NCBI RefSeq assembly: GCF_000282315.2
Contig: NZ_AKJN02000008.1
Coordinates: forward strand, 682,001 to 746,000
DNA length: 64,000 nt
Source: Pseudomonas sp. GM41(2012)
GTDB taxonomy: Bacteria > Pseudomonadota > Gammaproteobacteria > Pseudomonadales > Pseudomonadaceae
Direction: 5' to 3'
The translations under genes and the position numbers were made by a program. The first letter of the stretch is position 1; each line of letters opens with the position of its first letter. A model generated the notes under the pieces. That model was not told the origin of the DNA and did no database searches. It worked only from the letters and a program-made list of their open reading frames with translations. Below are positions 32,878 through 41,895 of the stretch, piece by piece.

Positions 32878-34362
32878 ATGAGCACCAACGTCGACCAGAA
32901 CAACCGCCCCGACTACGACACGGTCCTGCAGGACATTGCCGACTACGTCCTCAACTTCAAGATCCAGTCCGCCGAAGCCCTCGACACCGCACGCAACTGC
33001 CTGATGGACACGTTGGGTTGCGGCCTGCTGGCCCTGCGCTTCCCCGAATGCACCAAACACCTCGGCCCCATGGTGGAAGGCACCGTCGTCCCGTTTGGCG
33101 CGCGTGTCCCCGGCACCAGTTATCGCCTCGACCCGGTCAAGGCGGCGTGGGACATCGGCTGCATCGTGCGCTGGCTCGACTACAACGACACCTGGCTCGC
33201 CGCCGAGTGGGGCCATCCGTCCGATAACCTCGGCGGCATTCTCGCGGTGGCCGATCACTTGTCGCAAAAGCGCCTGGCCAATGGCGATGCACCGCTGACC
33301 GTTCGCGCGGTGCTCGAAGCCATGATCATGGCTCACGAAATCCAGGGCGTGATCGCGCTGGAAAACTCCTTCAATCGCGTAGGCCTGGATCACGTCATCC
33401 TGGTGAAAGTCGCCTCGACCGCTGTGACCGCCAAGCTGATGGGCGCCAATCGCGAGCAGTTGTTGTCCGCATTGTCCCATGCGTTCGCCGACGGTCAGGC
33501 GCTGCGCACTTACCGTCATGCGCCGAATGCCGGATCGCGTAAATCCTGGGCGGCCGGCGACGCGTCCAGCCGTGGCGTGCGGCTGGCGGACATCGCAATG
33601 CGTGGCGAAATGGGCATCCCCGGCGTACTCACCGCGAAACAATGGGGCTTTTACGACGTGCTGTTCAGCCACACCAACAACGACCTGGCGCTCAAGCCAG
33701 AAGACAAGCGCGCGTTCAGCTTCTCCCGGAAGTACGGCAGCTACGTGATGGAAAACGTGCTGTTCAAGATCAGCTTTCCGGCCGAGTTCCACGCGCAAAC
33801 GGCCTGCGAAGCGGCGGTGACTCTGCATCCGCAAGTCAGAAATCGCCTGCACGAAATCGACAAGATCGTCATCACCACCCACGAATCGGCGATCCGCATC
33901 ATTTCCAAGGTCGGCCCGCTGGCCAATGCTGCGGACCGTGACCATTGCATTCAGTACATGACAGCCGTGCCGCTGGCGTTCGGCAATCTGGTGGCCGAGC
34001 AGTACGAGGACGACTTCCACGCGGCGCATCCGATCATCGACGTGCTGCGCGAAAAAATGGTCATCGTCGAAGACCCGCGCTACACCCGCGAATACCTGGA
34101 AGCCGATAAGCGCTCCATCGCCAATGCGATACAGGTGTTCTTCAAGGACGGCTCCAGCACAGAAAACGTGTTGGTGGAGTACCCGATCGGCCATCGCCGT
34201 CGCCGCACCGACGGCATTCCGCTACTGGAAGACAAATTCAAGGCGAACCTGGCGACGCGCTTCACCGCCCAGCGCAGCGCCGAGATCTTTGCGTTGTGCA
34301 AGGATCAGGCAGCGCTTGAGGCGACACCGGTGAACAGGTTTGTCGACCTGTTCGTAATCTGA
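32878..34362 (+). CDS. prpD: 2-methylcitrate dehydratase PrpD
   Basis: 494 residues, full length for the MmgE/PrpD family. Typical segments are the start NRPDYDTVLQDIADYVL, DTLGCGLLALRF, VRWLDYNDTWLAAEWGHPSD and SRGVRLADIAMRGEMG. PrpD is an iron-independent 2-methylcitrate dehydratase and often also works on aconitate. Its presence with AcnD gives two ways through the same step. TTGGAGTAA precedes the ATG. It ends the operon and is followed by three REP units. Confidence 0.95.
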   Translation: MSTNVDQNNRPDYDTVLQDIADYVLNFKIQSAEALDTARNCLMDTLGCGLLALRFPECTKHLGPMVEGTVVPFGARVPGTSYRLDPVKAAWDIGCIVRWLDYNDTWLAAEWGHPSDNLGGILAVADHLSQKRLANGDAPLTVRAVLEAMIMAHEIQGVIALENSFNRVGLDHVILVKVASTAVTAKLMGANREQLLSALSHAFADGQALRTYRHAPNAGSRKSWAAGDASSRGVRLADIAMRGEMGIPGVLTAKQWGFYDVLFSHTNNDLALKPEDKRAFSFSRKYGSYVMENVLFKISFPAEFHAQTACEAAVTLHPQVRNRLHEIDKIVITTHESAIRIISKVGPLANAADRDHCIQYMTAVPLAFGNLVAEQYEDDFHAAHPIIDVLREKMVIVEDPRYTREYLEADKRSIANAIQVFFKDGSSTENVLVEYPIGHRRRRTDGIPLLEDKFKANLATRFTAQRSAEIFALCKDQAALEATPVNRFVDLFVI

Positions 34363-34370
34363 CGCAAATC

Positions 34371-34482
34371 CCTGTAGGAGCATGGCTTGCCCGCGATGGT
34401 GCCCTCAAGATCGCCATCGCGGGCAAGCCATGCTCCTACAAGGGGGCACGTACATCCTGTAGGAGCAAGGCTTGCCCGCGAT
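34371..34482. repeat. REP cluster: one inverted pair plus one single unit
   Basis: CCTGTAGGAGCATGGCTTGCCC (34371) pairs with 34416-34441. A third, lone copy (CCTGTAGGAGCAAGGCTTGC) starts at 34456. The cluster lies between convergent prpD and ppsR genes. Confidence 0.88.
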
Positions 34483-34506
34483 AGCGGCCTGACAGGCGCT
34501 ACAGAG

Positions 34507-35325
34507 CTACTTGAACCGCCGCTCCACACCTTTCTCCACCAGAATCTTCGCCGAAATCTCTTCCACCGAAAAATGTGTGGAATTGATGTGCGCAATGTTC
34601 TCGCGGCGGAACAGATTCTCCACCTCGCGCACTTCGAATTCGCACTGGGCGTAGCTCGAATAGCGGCTGTTGGGCTTGCGCTCGTTGCGGATCGCGGTGA
34701 GGCGGTCCGGGTCGATGGTCAGGCCGAACAGTTTGTGCTGGTGGGCACGCAGGGTTGCTGGCAATTGCAGGCGTTCCATGTCGTCTTCGGTCAGCGGATA
34801 GTTGGCCGCGCGGATGCCAAATTGCATGGCCATGTACAGGCACGTCGGCGTCTTGCCACATCGCGACACGCCCACTAGGATCAGGTCCGCCTTGTCGTAA
34901 TAATGCGTGCGAGCACCGTCGTCGTTGTCGAGGGCGAAGTTCACTGCCTCGATCCGCTCCATGTAATTGGAGTTGCTGCCAATCGAGTGGGACTTGCCGA
35001 CGGTGTAGGAAGAATGCTCGGTCAATTCCTGTTCAAGAGGCGCCAGAAAGGTCGAGAAAATGTCGATCATGAAACCATTGGACGTTGCGAGGATCTCACG
35101 GATGTCCTGATTGACAATGGTGTCGAAGATGATCGGCCGAAAACCATCGTTTTCAGCGGCTTTGTTGATTTGTTGTACCATGACCCGCGCTTTATCCGCG
35201 TTGTCGATGTACGGCTTTGTGAATTTGCTGAAGGTAATGTTTTCGAACTGCGCCAGGAGGCTTTGACCCAGGGTTTCGGCTGTAATGCCGGTACCATCGG
35301 AGATAAAGAAAGCAGATCGTTTCAT
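34507..35325 (-). CDS. ppsR: Phosphoenolpyruvate synthase regulatory protein (bifunctional kinase/pyrophosphorylase)
   Basis: 272 residues, normal for the DUF299/PSRP family. The nucleotide-binding P-loop is GVSRCGKTPTCLYMAMQFG, the start AFFISDGTGITAETLGQSL is diagnostic, and a C-terminal ESYL-like segment follows. PpsR inactivates PEP synthase by ADP-dependent phosphorylation and reactivates it by phosphate-dependent removal of the phosphate. It is divergent from its target gene ppsA, as in many proteobacteria. The start at 35325 is favoured by AAGG 7 bases upstream. Confidence 0.93.
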   Translation of the reverse strand: MKRSAFFISDGTGITAETLGQSLLAQFENITFSKFTKPYIDNADKARVMVQQINKAAENDGFRPIIFDTIVNQDIREILATSNGFMIDIFSTFLAPLEQELTEHSSYTVGKSHSIGSNSNYMERIEAVNFALDNDDGARTHYYDKADLILVGVSRCGKTPTCLYMAMQFGIRAANYPLTEDDMERLQLPATLRAHQHKLFGLTIDPDRLTAIRNERKPNSRYSSYAQCEFEVREVENLFRRENIAHINSTHFSVEEISAKILVEKGVERRFK

Positions 35326-35339
35326 TTGCACCTTGGGCC

Positions 35340-35368
35340 TTAAGCTAGTGACGAATCTTGGATATGAT
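35340..35368 (+). promoter_or_regulatory. Candidate sigma-70 promoter of ppsA
   Basis: TTAAGC (35340) and TATGAT (35363-35368) with a 17-bp spacer. The -10 is good and the -35 poor. It would give a 5' leader of about 125 nt for ppsA. Confidence 0.4.
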
Positions 35369-35499
35369 AGGCGCGATTTGCTGGCCGCCAGTGGCCTGCA
35401 TTCTCACTTATTTTCCAGGTCCAGGCCATACAGCTGGCAAACGCTCCATAGAGCAGCCGGCTTCTGAGCTTTTCCAACACAGTTAGTGGAGAGATCACC

Positions 35500-37875
35500 T
35501 TGGTAGAGTACGTAGTTTCCCTCGATAAGCTCGGCGTCCATGATGTAGAGCACGTAGGGGGCAAGAACGCATCCCTGGGCGAGATGATCAGTAACCTTGC
35601 AGGTGCCGGTGTATCGGTGCCCGGTGGCTTCGCCACGACAGCTCAGGCTTATCGTGATTTTCTCGAGCTGAGCGGCCTGAACGATCAGATCCATGCCGCC
35701 CTCGACGCCCTGGACGTCGACGATGTCAATGCCCTGGCCAAGACCGGCGCCCAGATCCGTCAATGGATCATGGAAGCCGAATTCCCCGAGAAGCTCAACG
35801 CCGAGATCCGCACCGCGTTCGCCACGCTGTCGGCCGGCAACCCTGACATGGCTGTGGCCGTGCGCTCTTCCGCTACCGCCGAAGACCTGCCGGACGCTTC
35901 CTTTGCCGGTCAGCAGGAAACCTTCCTGAACATCCGTGGTGTCGAAAACGTTATTCGCGCCGCCAAAGAGGTGTTCGCTTCGCTGTTCAACGACCGCGCG
36001 ATTTCCTACCGCGTCCACCAGGGTTTCGACCACAAGCTGGTAGCCCTGTCGGCCGGCGTGCAGCGCATGGTCCGCTCCGAAACCGGCACCGCCGGCGTGA
36101 TGTTCACCCTCGATACCGAATCGGGCTTCCGTGACGTGGTGTTCATCACCGGCGCCTACGGCCTGGGTGAAACCGTCGTACAAGGCGCGGTGAACCCGGA
36201 TGAGTTCTACGTCCACAAAGGCACGCTGGCAGCCGGTCGTCCGGCCATCCTGCGTCGCAACCTGGGCAGCAAAGCCATCAAGATGATCTACGGCGAAGTC
36301 GCCACGGCCGGTAAGTCGGTCAAGACCATCGACGTCGACAAGGCTGATCGCGCACGTTTCTGCCTGACCGACGCCGAAGTCAGCGAACTGGCCAAGCAAG
36401 CGATGATCATCGAGAAGCACTACAAGTGCCCGATGGACATCGAATGGGCCAAAGACGGCGACGACGGCAAGCTCTACATCGTTCAGGCCCGTCCTGAAAC
36501 CGTGAAGAGCCGCACCCAGGCCAACGTCATGGAACGTTACCTGTTGAAAGAAACCGGCACCGTGCTGGTTGAAGGTCGCGCCATCGGCCAGCGCATCGGC
36601 GCCGGCAAGGTCCGCATCATCAAGGACGTGTCCGAGATGGACAAAGTCCAGCCAGGCGACGTTCTGGTCTCCGACATGACCGACCCGGACTGGGAACCGG
36701 TCATGAAGCGCGCCAGCGCCATTGTCACCAACCGTGGCGGCCGTACCTGCCACGCGGCGATCATCGCTCGCGAGCTGGGCATCCCGGCCGTGGTCGGTTG
36801 CGGCAACGCCACCCAGCTGTTGAAAGATGGCCAGGGCGTGACCGTTTCCTGCGCTGAAGGCGACACCGGTTACATCTTCGAAGGCGAACTGGGCTTCGAC
36901 ATCAAGAAAAACTCCGTGGACGCCATGCCTGATCTGCCGTTCAAGATCATGATGAACGTCGGCAACCCGGATCGTGCATTCGACTTCGCGCAGTTGCCGA
37001 ACGCCGGTGTAGGCCTGGCCCGTCTGGAATTCATCATCAACCGCATGATCGGCGTGCATCCCAAGGCGCTGCTGAACTACGCCGGGCTGCCGCAGGACAT
37101 CAAGGACAGCGTCGACAAGCGCATCGCCGGTTACGACGATCCGGTTGGCTTCTATGTCGAGAAGCTGGTTGAAGGCATCAGTACCCTGGCCGCTGCGTTC
37201 ACCCCGAAAAAGGTCATCGTGCGTCTGTCGGACTTCAAGTCCAACGAATACGCCAACCTGATCGGCGGCAAGCTCTACGAGCCGGAAGAAGAAAACCCGA
37301 TGCTGGGCTTCCGTGGCGCTTCGCGTTATATCAGCGAATCGTTCCGTGACTGCTTCGAACTCGAGTGCCGCGCCCTCAAGCGTGTGCGCAACGAGATGGG
37401 TCTGACCAACGTCGAAATCATGGTGCCATTCGTCCGTACCCTCGGCGAAGCCAGCCAGGTCATCGACCTGTTGGCGGAGAACGGTCTGAAGCGCGGCGAA
37501 AACGGTCTGCGCATCATCATGATGTGCGAACTGCCGTCCAACGCGATCCTCGCTGAAGAATTCCTCGAGTTCTTTGACGGCTTCTCCATCGGTTCCAACG
37601 ACCTGACCCAGCTGACCCTGGGCCTGGACCGTGACTCCGGGATCATCGCGCACCTGTTTGACGAGCGTAATCCGGCGGTCAAGAAGCTGCTGGCCAACGC
37701 GATTCAGGCCTGCAACAAGGCTGGCAAGTACATCGGCATTTGCGGTCAGGGTCCTTCGGACCACCCTGATCTGGCCAAATGGCTGATGGAGCAGGGCATC
37801 GAAAGCGTGTCGTTGAACCCCGATTCCGTACTGGAAACCTGGTTCTTCCTGGCTGAAGGTCAGGCTCCGGCTTGA
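35500..37875 (+). CDS. ppsA: Phosphoenolpyruvate synthase
   Basis: 791 residues, full length. It makes PEP from pyruvate and ATP (gluconeogenesis). It has the N-terminal ATP-binding domain (GGKNASLGEMI, VAVRSSATAEDLPDASFAGQ), the central phosphohistidine domain with the catalytic His in GGRTCHAAIIARELGIPAVVG and the C-terminal PEP/pyruvate domain (GFRGASRY, FSIGSNDLTQLTLGLDRDS, GICGQGPSDHPD). The start is TTG at 35500 with GAGAG about 8 bases upstream. The start of the protein (VEYVVSLDKLGV) is exactly where related proteins begin. It lies opposite ppsR. Confidence 0.96.
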   Translation: MVEYVVSLDKLGVHDVEHVGGKNASLGEMISNLAGAGVSVPGGFATTAQAYRDFLELSGLNDQIHAALDALDVDDVNALAKTGAQIRQWIMEAEFPEKLNAEIRTAFATLSAGNPDMAVAVRSSATAEDLPDASFAGQQETFLNIRGVENVIRAAKEVFASLFNDRAISYRVHQGFDHKLVALSAGVQRMVRSETGTAGVMFTLDTESGFRDVVFITGAYGLGETVVQGAVNPDEFYVHKGTLAAGRPAILRRNLGSKAIKMIYGEVATAGKSVKTIDVDKADRARFCLTDAEVSELAKQAMIIEKHYKCPMDIEWAKDGDDGKLYIVQARPETVKSRTQANVMERYLLKETGTVLVEGRAIGQRIGAGKVRIIKDVSEMDKVQPGDVLVSDMTDPDWEPVMKRASAIVTNRGGRTCHAAIIARELGIPAVVGCGNATQLLKDGQGVTVSCAEGDTGYIFEGELGFDIKKNSVDAMPDLPFKIMMNVGNPDRAFDFAQLPNAGVGLARLEFIINRMIGVHPKALLNYAGLPQDIKDSVDKRIAGYDDPVGFYVEKLVEGISTLAAAFTPKKVIVRLSDFKSNEYANLIGGKLYEPEEENPMLGFRGASRYISESFRDCFELECRALKRVRNEMGLTNVEIMVPFVRTLGEASQVIDLLAENGLKRGENGLRIIMMCELPSNAILAEEFLEFFDGFSIGSNDLTQLTLGLDRDSGIIAHLFDERNPAVKKLLANAIQACNKAGKYIGICGQGPSDHPDLAKWLMEQGIESVSLNPDSVLETWFFLAEGQAPA

Positions 37876-37900
37876 TGGTGTGAGTGAAAGGGCCACTCAC

Positions 37901-37968
37901 TGTAGGAGCAAGGCTTGCCCGCGATGGCGTCTTCAAAATCGCTATCGCCAGCAAGCTGTGCTCCTGCA
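37901..37968. repeat. Degenerate REP-type inverted repeat pair
   Basis: TGTAGGAGCAAGGCTTGCCC (intact) and a decayed inverted copy at 37944-37968 follow ppsA. Confidence 0.75.
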
Positions 37969-37997
37969 GGGGGTAGTCGTTTTCTGAGATTGAAGTA

Positions 37998-38028
37998 GGG
38001 CGGGCTCCTCTGGAAGCCGCCCTTTTTT
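37998..38028 (+). terminator. Intrinsic terminator of ppsA
   Basis: GGGCGG/CCGCCC stem with an interior loop and six T residues. Confidence 0.85.
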
Positions 38029-38041
38029 GTGCAAGAGCATT

Positions 38042-39031
38042 ATGCAAAGCAGCAGCAACCTATTTCCTGTCGCCCTGATCAGCGCCGAGCGGCGCGGCGA
38101 TCTGAGCGAAGACGTCTATCGTCTGAAACCCGGCAACAGCCCTGACGGCACCGTCGAACTGGCTGTGACACGCCTGGGCATGGCGGATGGCTCAGACGCG
38201 CGTGGCGTTCCGGTTATTTTGCTTCACGGCAGCTTTTCCAATCGCCGGTTCTGGTTTTCCCCAAAGGGGCTTGGACTGGGCGCCTACCTGACGCGTCTGG
38301 GATTCGATGTATGGATTCCCGAAATGCGTGGCCATGGCCTGTCCCAGCGCAACCAGAACTACCGCAAGAATCGTGTTGCCGACTACGCCCGTTACGATTT
38401 GCCAGCCATTGGCGCGTTCGTGCGCGAGCAGAGCGGCCAGATCCCGCACTGGATCGGGCACTCGCTGGGCGGGATTACCCTGGCAGCGGCATTGGGGGGT
38501 GAGTACATCGGCGAGCCGGTGGTGGCTTCCGCGGCGTTTTTCGGTACTCAAATCAGCCGCACCTATTGGCCATTGAAAATTCCGCCGGTGGAGTGGAGCG
38601 GGCGCTTCATTCTCAAACGCTTTGCCCAGTTGTCTGGTTCACGGCTCAAGCGCGGCCCGGAGGACGAGCCTATTGGCCTGGCCCTGGAAAGCATGCGCTG
38701 GTATGGCCTGTTCGGGCGCTTCGGCGATGCCGACAAGGATTGGTGGGCCGGATTGGCTGACGTTCAGTTGCCGGTATTGGCCGTGAGTGCCGCCGGTGAC
38801 CATCAGGACCCGACCTGGGCTTGTCGCAAGCTGTTCGATCAGGTGGGTTCCGAGCATAAGCAATTCATCAGCCTGGGTCGCGAGCAGGGCTTTGGCGATA
38901 ATTTCGGTCATGTGGAGATGCTCGTCAGCAAGTCTGCGCAGACTGAAGTCTGGCCGTTGGTGGCGCGCTGGTTGGCAGATCAGCAAACGCCATTGCTGGG
39001 TGGAAAACCGGATCTGGCTGCGGCGGTATGA
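38042..39031 (+). CDS. Alpha/beta hydrolase (EstX-type putative esterase)
   Basis: 329 residues. The nucleophile elbow GHSLGGIT carries the catalytic Ser, the oxyanion HGS region is LLHGSFSNRRFW, and the acid and His fall in the C-terminal half (the last His being near NFGHVEML). Signature MRGHGLSQRNQNYRKN is typical of a conserved Pseudomonas family encoded between ppsA and rraA (PA1771 in P. aeruginosa, called EstX). No signal peptide, so cytoplasmic. Substrate unknown. Confidence 0.82.
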   Translation: MQSSSNLFPVALISAERRGDLSEDVYRLKPGNSPDGTVELAVTRLGMADGSDARGVPVILLHGSFSNRRFWFSPKGLGLGAYLTRLGFDVWIPEMRGHGLSQRNQNYRKNRVADYARYDLPAIGAFVREQSGQIPHWIGHSLGGITLAAALGGEYIGEPVVASAAFFGTQISRTYWPLKIPPVEWSGRFILKRFAQLSGSRLKRGPEDEPIGLALESMRWYGLFGRFGDADKDWWAGLADVQLPVLAVSAAGDHQDPTWACRKLFDQVGSEHKQFISLGREQGFGDNFGHVEMLVSKSAQTEVWPLVARWLADQQTPLLGGKPDLAAAV

Positions 39032-39152
39032 GCCTGATGCTCTAACAAGGGCATTTCGCTCCGTTCGGCTTGCGGCTAAGATATGACGCATTGAGCTTTT
39101 CTGGTCACTTTGCGACATCCTCGATTGTCTTCCTCTCTACAGGAGTTTCTCG

Positions 39153-39644
39153 ATGAACCATTACATCACGCCTGACCTTTGCGACGCCTATCCGGAGCTG
39201 GTGCAGGTGCTGGAACCGATGTTCAGCAATTTCGGCGGTCGTGATTCTTTCGGTGGCGAAATCGTGACCATCAAATGTTTCGAAGACAATTCGCGGGTCA
39301 AGGAGCAGGTCGAGCTGAAGGGGAATGGCAAGGTGCTGGTGGTCGACGGCGGCGGTTCCCTGCGTCATGCGTTGCTAGGTGACATGCTGGCCGAGAAAGC
39401 CGCGAAAAACGGTTGGGAAGGGCTGGTGATCTACGGTTGCATCCGCGACGTAGATATCATCGCGCAGACCGATCTGGGCGTTCAGGCCCTGGCCAGCCAC
39501 CCGAGGAAATCCGACCGGCGCGGGCTCGGCGATCTCAACGTTGCGGTCACTTTTGCCGGTGTGACGTTCCACCCGGGCCACTACATCTATGCGGACAATA
39601 ACGGCGTGATCATTTCGCCAAGCCCGCTGAAAATGCCTGAATAA
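39153..39644 (+). CDS. rraA: RNase E inhibitor RraA
   Basis: 163 residues. It forms a ring that binds RNase E and lowers mRNA decay. The conserved stretches of the family are LCDAYPELVQVLEPMFSNFGG near the start, the glycine-rich GGGSLRHALLGDMLAE and VIYGCIRDVDIIAQTDLG. It shares the fold of HMG/CHA aldolases, but its place next to cmaX is the same as in P. aeruginosa (PA1772). A TCTACAGGAG signal precedes the ATG. Confidence 0.92.
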   Translation: MNHYITPDLCDAYPELVQVLEPMFSNFGGRDSFGGEIVTIKCFEDNSRVKEQVELKGNGKVLVVDGGGSLRHALLGDMLAEKAAKNGWEGLVIYGCIRDVDIIAQTDLGVQALASHPRKSDRRGLGDLNVAVTFAGVTFHPGHYIYADNNGVIISPSPLKMPE

Positions 39645-39670
39645 AGCGCTGCACCAACAAAGGGGTGAGG

Positions 39671-40666
39671 ATGTTCGAGGAAGAAAACGCGCAGTGGGGG
39701 CTGGTGCATGCCCTGGTGCTGGACGGTAAAGGCAGTGCGCGTTCGATAGCCCGGACTGAACTCGATGACTTGCAGCTGCAGGCCCATGAAAGCCTGTGGC
39801 TGCACTGGGATCGCAGTCACCCGCAAACCCAGACCTGGTTGCGACAATCCAGCGGTCTGAGCGAATTCAGCTGTGATCTTTTACTTGAAGAAAACACCCG
39901 TCCGCGTCTTGTACAGCTTTCGGACAGCGAACTGCTGCTATTTTTGCGTGGGGTCAACCTGAACCCGGGCGCCGAGCCGGAAGACATGGTCTCGGTGCGG
40001 ATCTTCGCGTCGGCCCAGCGGGTCATTTCCCTGCGTTTGCGTCCATTGCGCGCCACCGATGAGTTGCTGCTGCAGCTCGCCGAAGGCAAAGGACCGAAAA
40101 CGGCGTCAGAACTCATCCTTTATATGGCGCAATACCTCACCCACAAGGTGCAGGATCTGGTCAGCTGCCTCTCGGAAGTGGTCGATGAGGAAGAAGAAAA
40201 GCTGGATGCCGACGAACGGTATACACCCGAGCACGGAGCCGTTTTACAGATCCGGCGCAGGGCTGCTGCGTTGAAGCGCTTTCTCGCTCCGCAGCGGGAC
40301 ATTTTCGGTCAGCTGACGCGGATAAAGCTGCCCTGGTTCGTCGAAGATGATGGCAATTACTGGAACGAATTGAACAACAGCCTGACCCGATATCTCGAGG
40401 AGCTGGAATTGACCCGGGAGCGGGTGGGGTTGGTCCTCGAGGCCGAAGATAGACGTTTGAGCGTGCGAATGAACCGCACGATGTACCGCTTCGGGATCAT
40501 CACCGGGATCTTTTTGCCGATGAGTTTTCTGACGGGTCTTCTGGGCATCAATGTCGGCGGGATTCCGTTCTCTGCAAGCCCCTATGGCTTCCTGATCGCG
40601 TGCCTGATGATGGTCTCGGTGGCGCTGGGGCAGTGGTGGTTATTCCGACGTTTGCGCTGGGTCTGA
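39671..40666 (+). CDS. cmaX: CorA/ZntB-type transporter CmaX
   Basis: 331 residues. Long soluble helical N-terminal part, two C-terminal membrane helices (about 274-296 and 306-325) and, between them, the loop GINVGGIPF. Zinc transporter ZntB has GINVGGIPG here, and magnesium CorA has GMN. A divalent cation transporter of the ZntB kind is therefore likely. CmaX is its name in Pseudomonas, where it precedes crfX-cmpX-sigX-oprF. Chosen start ATG 39671 comes two codons after an in-frame GTG. Confidence 0.88.
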   Translation: MFEEENAQWGLVHALVLDGKGSARSIARTELDDLQLQAHESLWLHWDRSHPQTQTWLRQSSGLSEFSCDLLLEENTRPRLVQLSDSELLLFLRGVNLNPGAEPEDMVSVRIFASAQRVISLRLRPLRATDELLLQLAEGKGPKTASELILYMAQYLTHKVQDLVSCLSEVVDEEEEKLDADERYTPEHGAVLQIRRRAAALKRFLAPQRDIFGQLTRIKLPWFVEDDGNYWNELNNSLTRYLEELELTRERVGLVLEAEDRRLSVRMNRTMYRFGIITGIFLPMSFLTGLLGINVGGIPFSASPYGFLIACLMMVSVALGQWWLFRRLRWV

Positions 40667-40729
40667 GGGTGAGCGATGTGACCCGAGCAAATTTGACCGC
40701 GTCTTTCACAGACATCACGAGAGGTGCGT

Positions 40730-40978
40730 ATGCACGATCCGTTTGAACAGTCTTTGCGTGACATGCTCAAGGCATCACCGTCCACCCGGGACGATGATGC
40801 GTGCCTTGGGCGTGTACTGAAAACCGCCAACCGCCAGGTCGGCGCCGGTGATCTGTTCAGCCTGCTGGGCCGCTGGCTGCCCGCGCTGATGATCGCCCTG
40901 AATAACGGATCGGCCCATGTCGCTCCGGTTTCCCGCCACCGTAAACCTACCGTTCGCACTGCTGATAAGGCTGATTGA
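40730..40978 (+). CDS. crfX: CrfX, small protein upstream of cmpX
   Basis: 82 residues, mostly hydrophilic with one central hydrophobic stretch (GRWLPALMIAL). Opening MHDPFEQSLRDMLKASPSTRDDD is typical. The gene is known only from Pseudomonas, between cmaX and cmpX (also spelled cfrX). Molecular role not established. GAGAGGTG precedes the ATG, and the stop is 2 bp before the cmpX start. Confidence 0.85.
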   Translation: MHDPFEQSLRDMLKASPSTRDDDACLGRVLKTANRQVGAGDLFSLLGRWLPALMIALNNGSAHVAPVSRHRKPTVRTADKAD

Positions 40979-40980
40979 AT

Positions 40981-41805
40981 ATGGAACTTGATCTCTGGAC
41001 TCAGAGCCTCGTCACTGCAATGACTGCGTTATGGACCAAGGTTGCAAATTTCATCCCGAACCTGTTCGGCGCACTGGTTGTGCTGCTGTTGGGTTTCGTC
41101 GTTGCGAAACTTTTGGACACTTTGCTGTCTAAGTTGCTCGCCAAGCTGGGGCTCGATCGCCTGATGGGCGGCACCGGTCTGACCAAATTGCTGTCCCGGG
41201 CCGGCCTTCAAGTGCCGATCTCAACCTTGATTGGCAAGATTGTCTATTGGTTCGTTCTGCTGATTTTTCTGGTTTCTGCCGCAGAATCCCTTGGACTTGA
41301 GCGAGTTTCGGCTACGCTTGACATGCTTGCGCTGTATTTGCCGAAAGTATTTGGCGCCGCGCTGGTGCTGCTGGTGGGTGTTTTGCTCGCGCAATTGGCC
41401 AATGGGCTGGTGCGTGGTGCAGCAGAGGGCGTAGGGCTGGACTACGCTGCGGGCCTGGGGAGAATTGCCCAGGGCCTGGTGATTATCATCAGTATTTCGG
41501 TCGCAATCAGCCAGTTGGAGGTCAAGACTGACCTGCTCAACCACGTGATTGTGATTGTTTTGATTACCGTTGGTCTGGCGGTTGCGCTGGCCATGGGGTT
41601 GGGAAGCCGGGAAATTGCCGGTCAGATTCTTGCGGGAATCTATGTGCGTGAGTTGTATCAGGTTGGGCAACAAGTGCGTGTTGGCGAGGTCGAAGGTCAG
41701 ATCGAAGAGATCGGCACGGTTAAAACCACATTGCTGACCGATGAGGGGGAGCTAGTCTCTCTTTCCAATCGGATTCTCCTGGAACAGCATGTGAGTAGCC
41801 GCTAA
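40981..41805 (+). CDS. cmpX: Conserved membrane protein CmpX (mechanosensitive-channel-like)
   Basis: 274 residues with 5 hydrophobic segments (first at LFGALVVLLLGFVVAKLL). The repeated TM-helix units and the C-terminal soluble segment resemble small mechanosensitive channel proteins. In P. aeruginosa, CmpX is linked to the envelope-stress regulation of SigX, its neighbour. It lies 2 bp after crfX, so the two are translated together. A hairpin-rich region separates it from sigX. Confidence 0.88.
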   Translation: MELDLWTQSLVTAMTALWTKVANFIPNLFGALVVLLLGFVVAKLLDTLLSKLLAKLGLDRLMGGTGLTKLLSRAGLQVPISTLIGKIVYWFVLLIFLVSAAESLGLERVSATLDMLALYLPKVFGAALVLLVGVLLAQLANGLVRGAAEGVGLDYAAGLGRIAQGLVIIISISVAISQLEVKTDLLNHVIVIVLITVGLAVALAMGLGSREIAGQILAGIYVRELYQVGQQVRVGEVEGQIEEIGTVKTTLLTDEGELVSLSNRILLEQHVSSR

Positions 41806-41829
41806 CCCGGCAAACCCTGCTAATGTATG

Positions 41830-41865
41830 CCGCCGCAAAAAATGCCCTGAAAAGGGTTGCGGCGG
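41830..41865 (+). promoter_or_regulatory. Hairpin in the sigX leader
   Basis: A 9-bp perfect stem CCGCCGCAA/TTGCGGCGG encloses an inner CCCT/AGGG hairpin. It lies 30 bp before the sigX TTG start and has no T run, so it is not a clear terminator. It may act on translation or on cmpX-sigX read-through. Confidence 0.5.
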
Positions 41866-41895
41866 ACATTGACCTGACTGTCGGCCCGACTTGTT

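Noticed and set aside
35404..37896. Open frame of about 830 codons antisense to ppsA
   Set aside because: Same reason. ppsA has all catalytic motifs on the plus strand.
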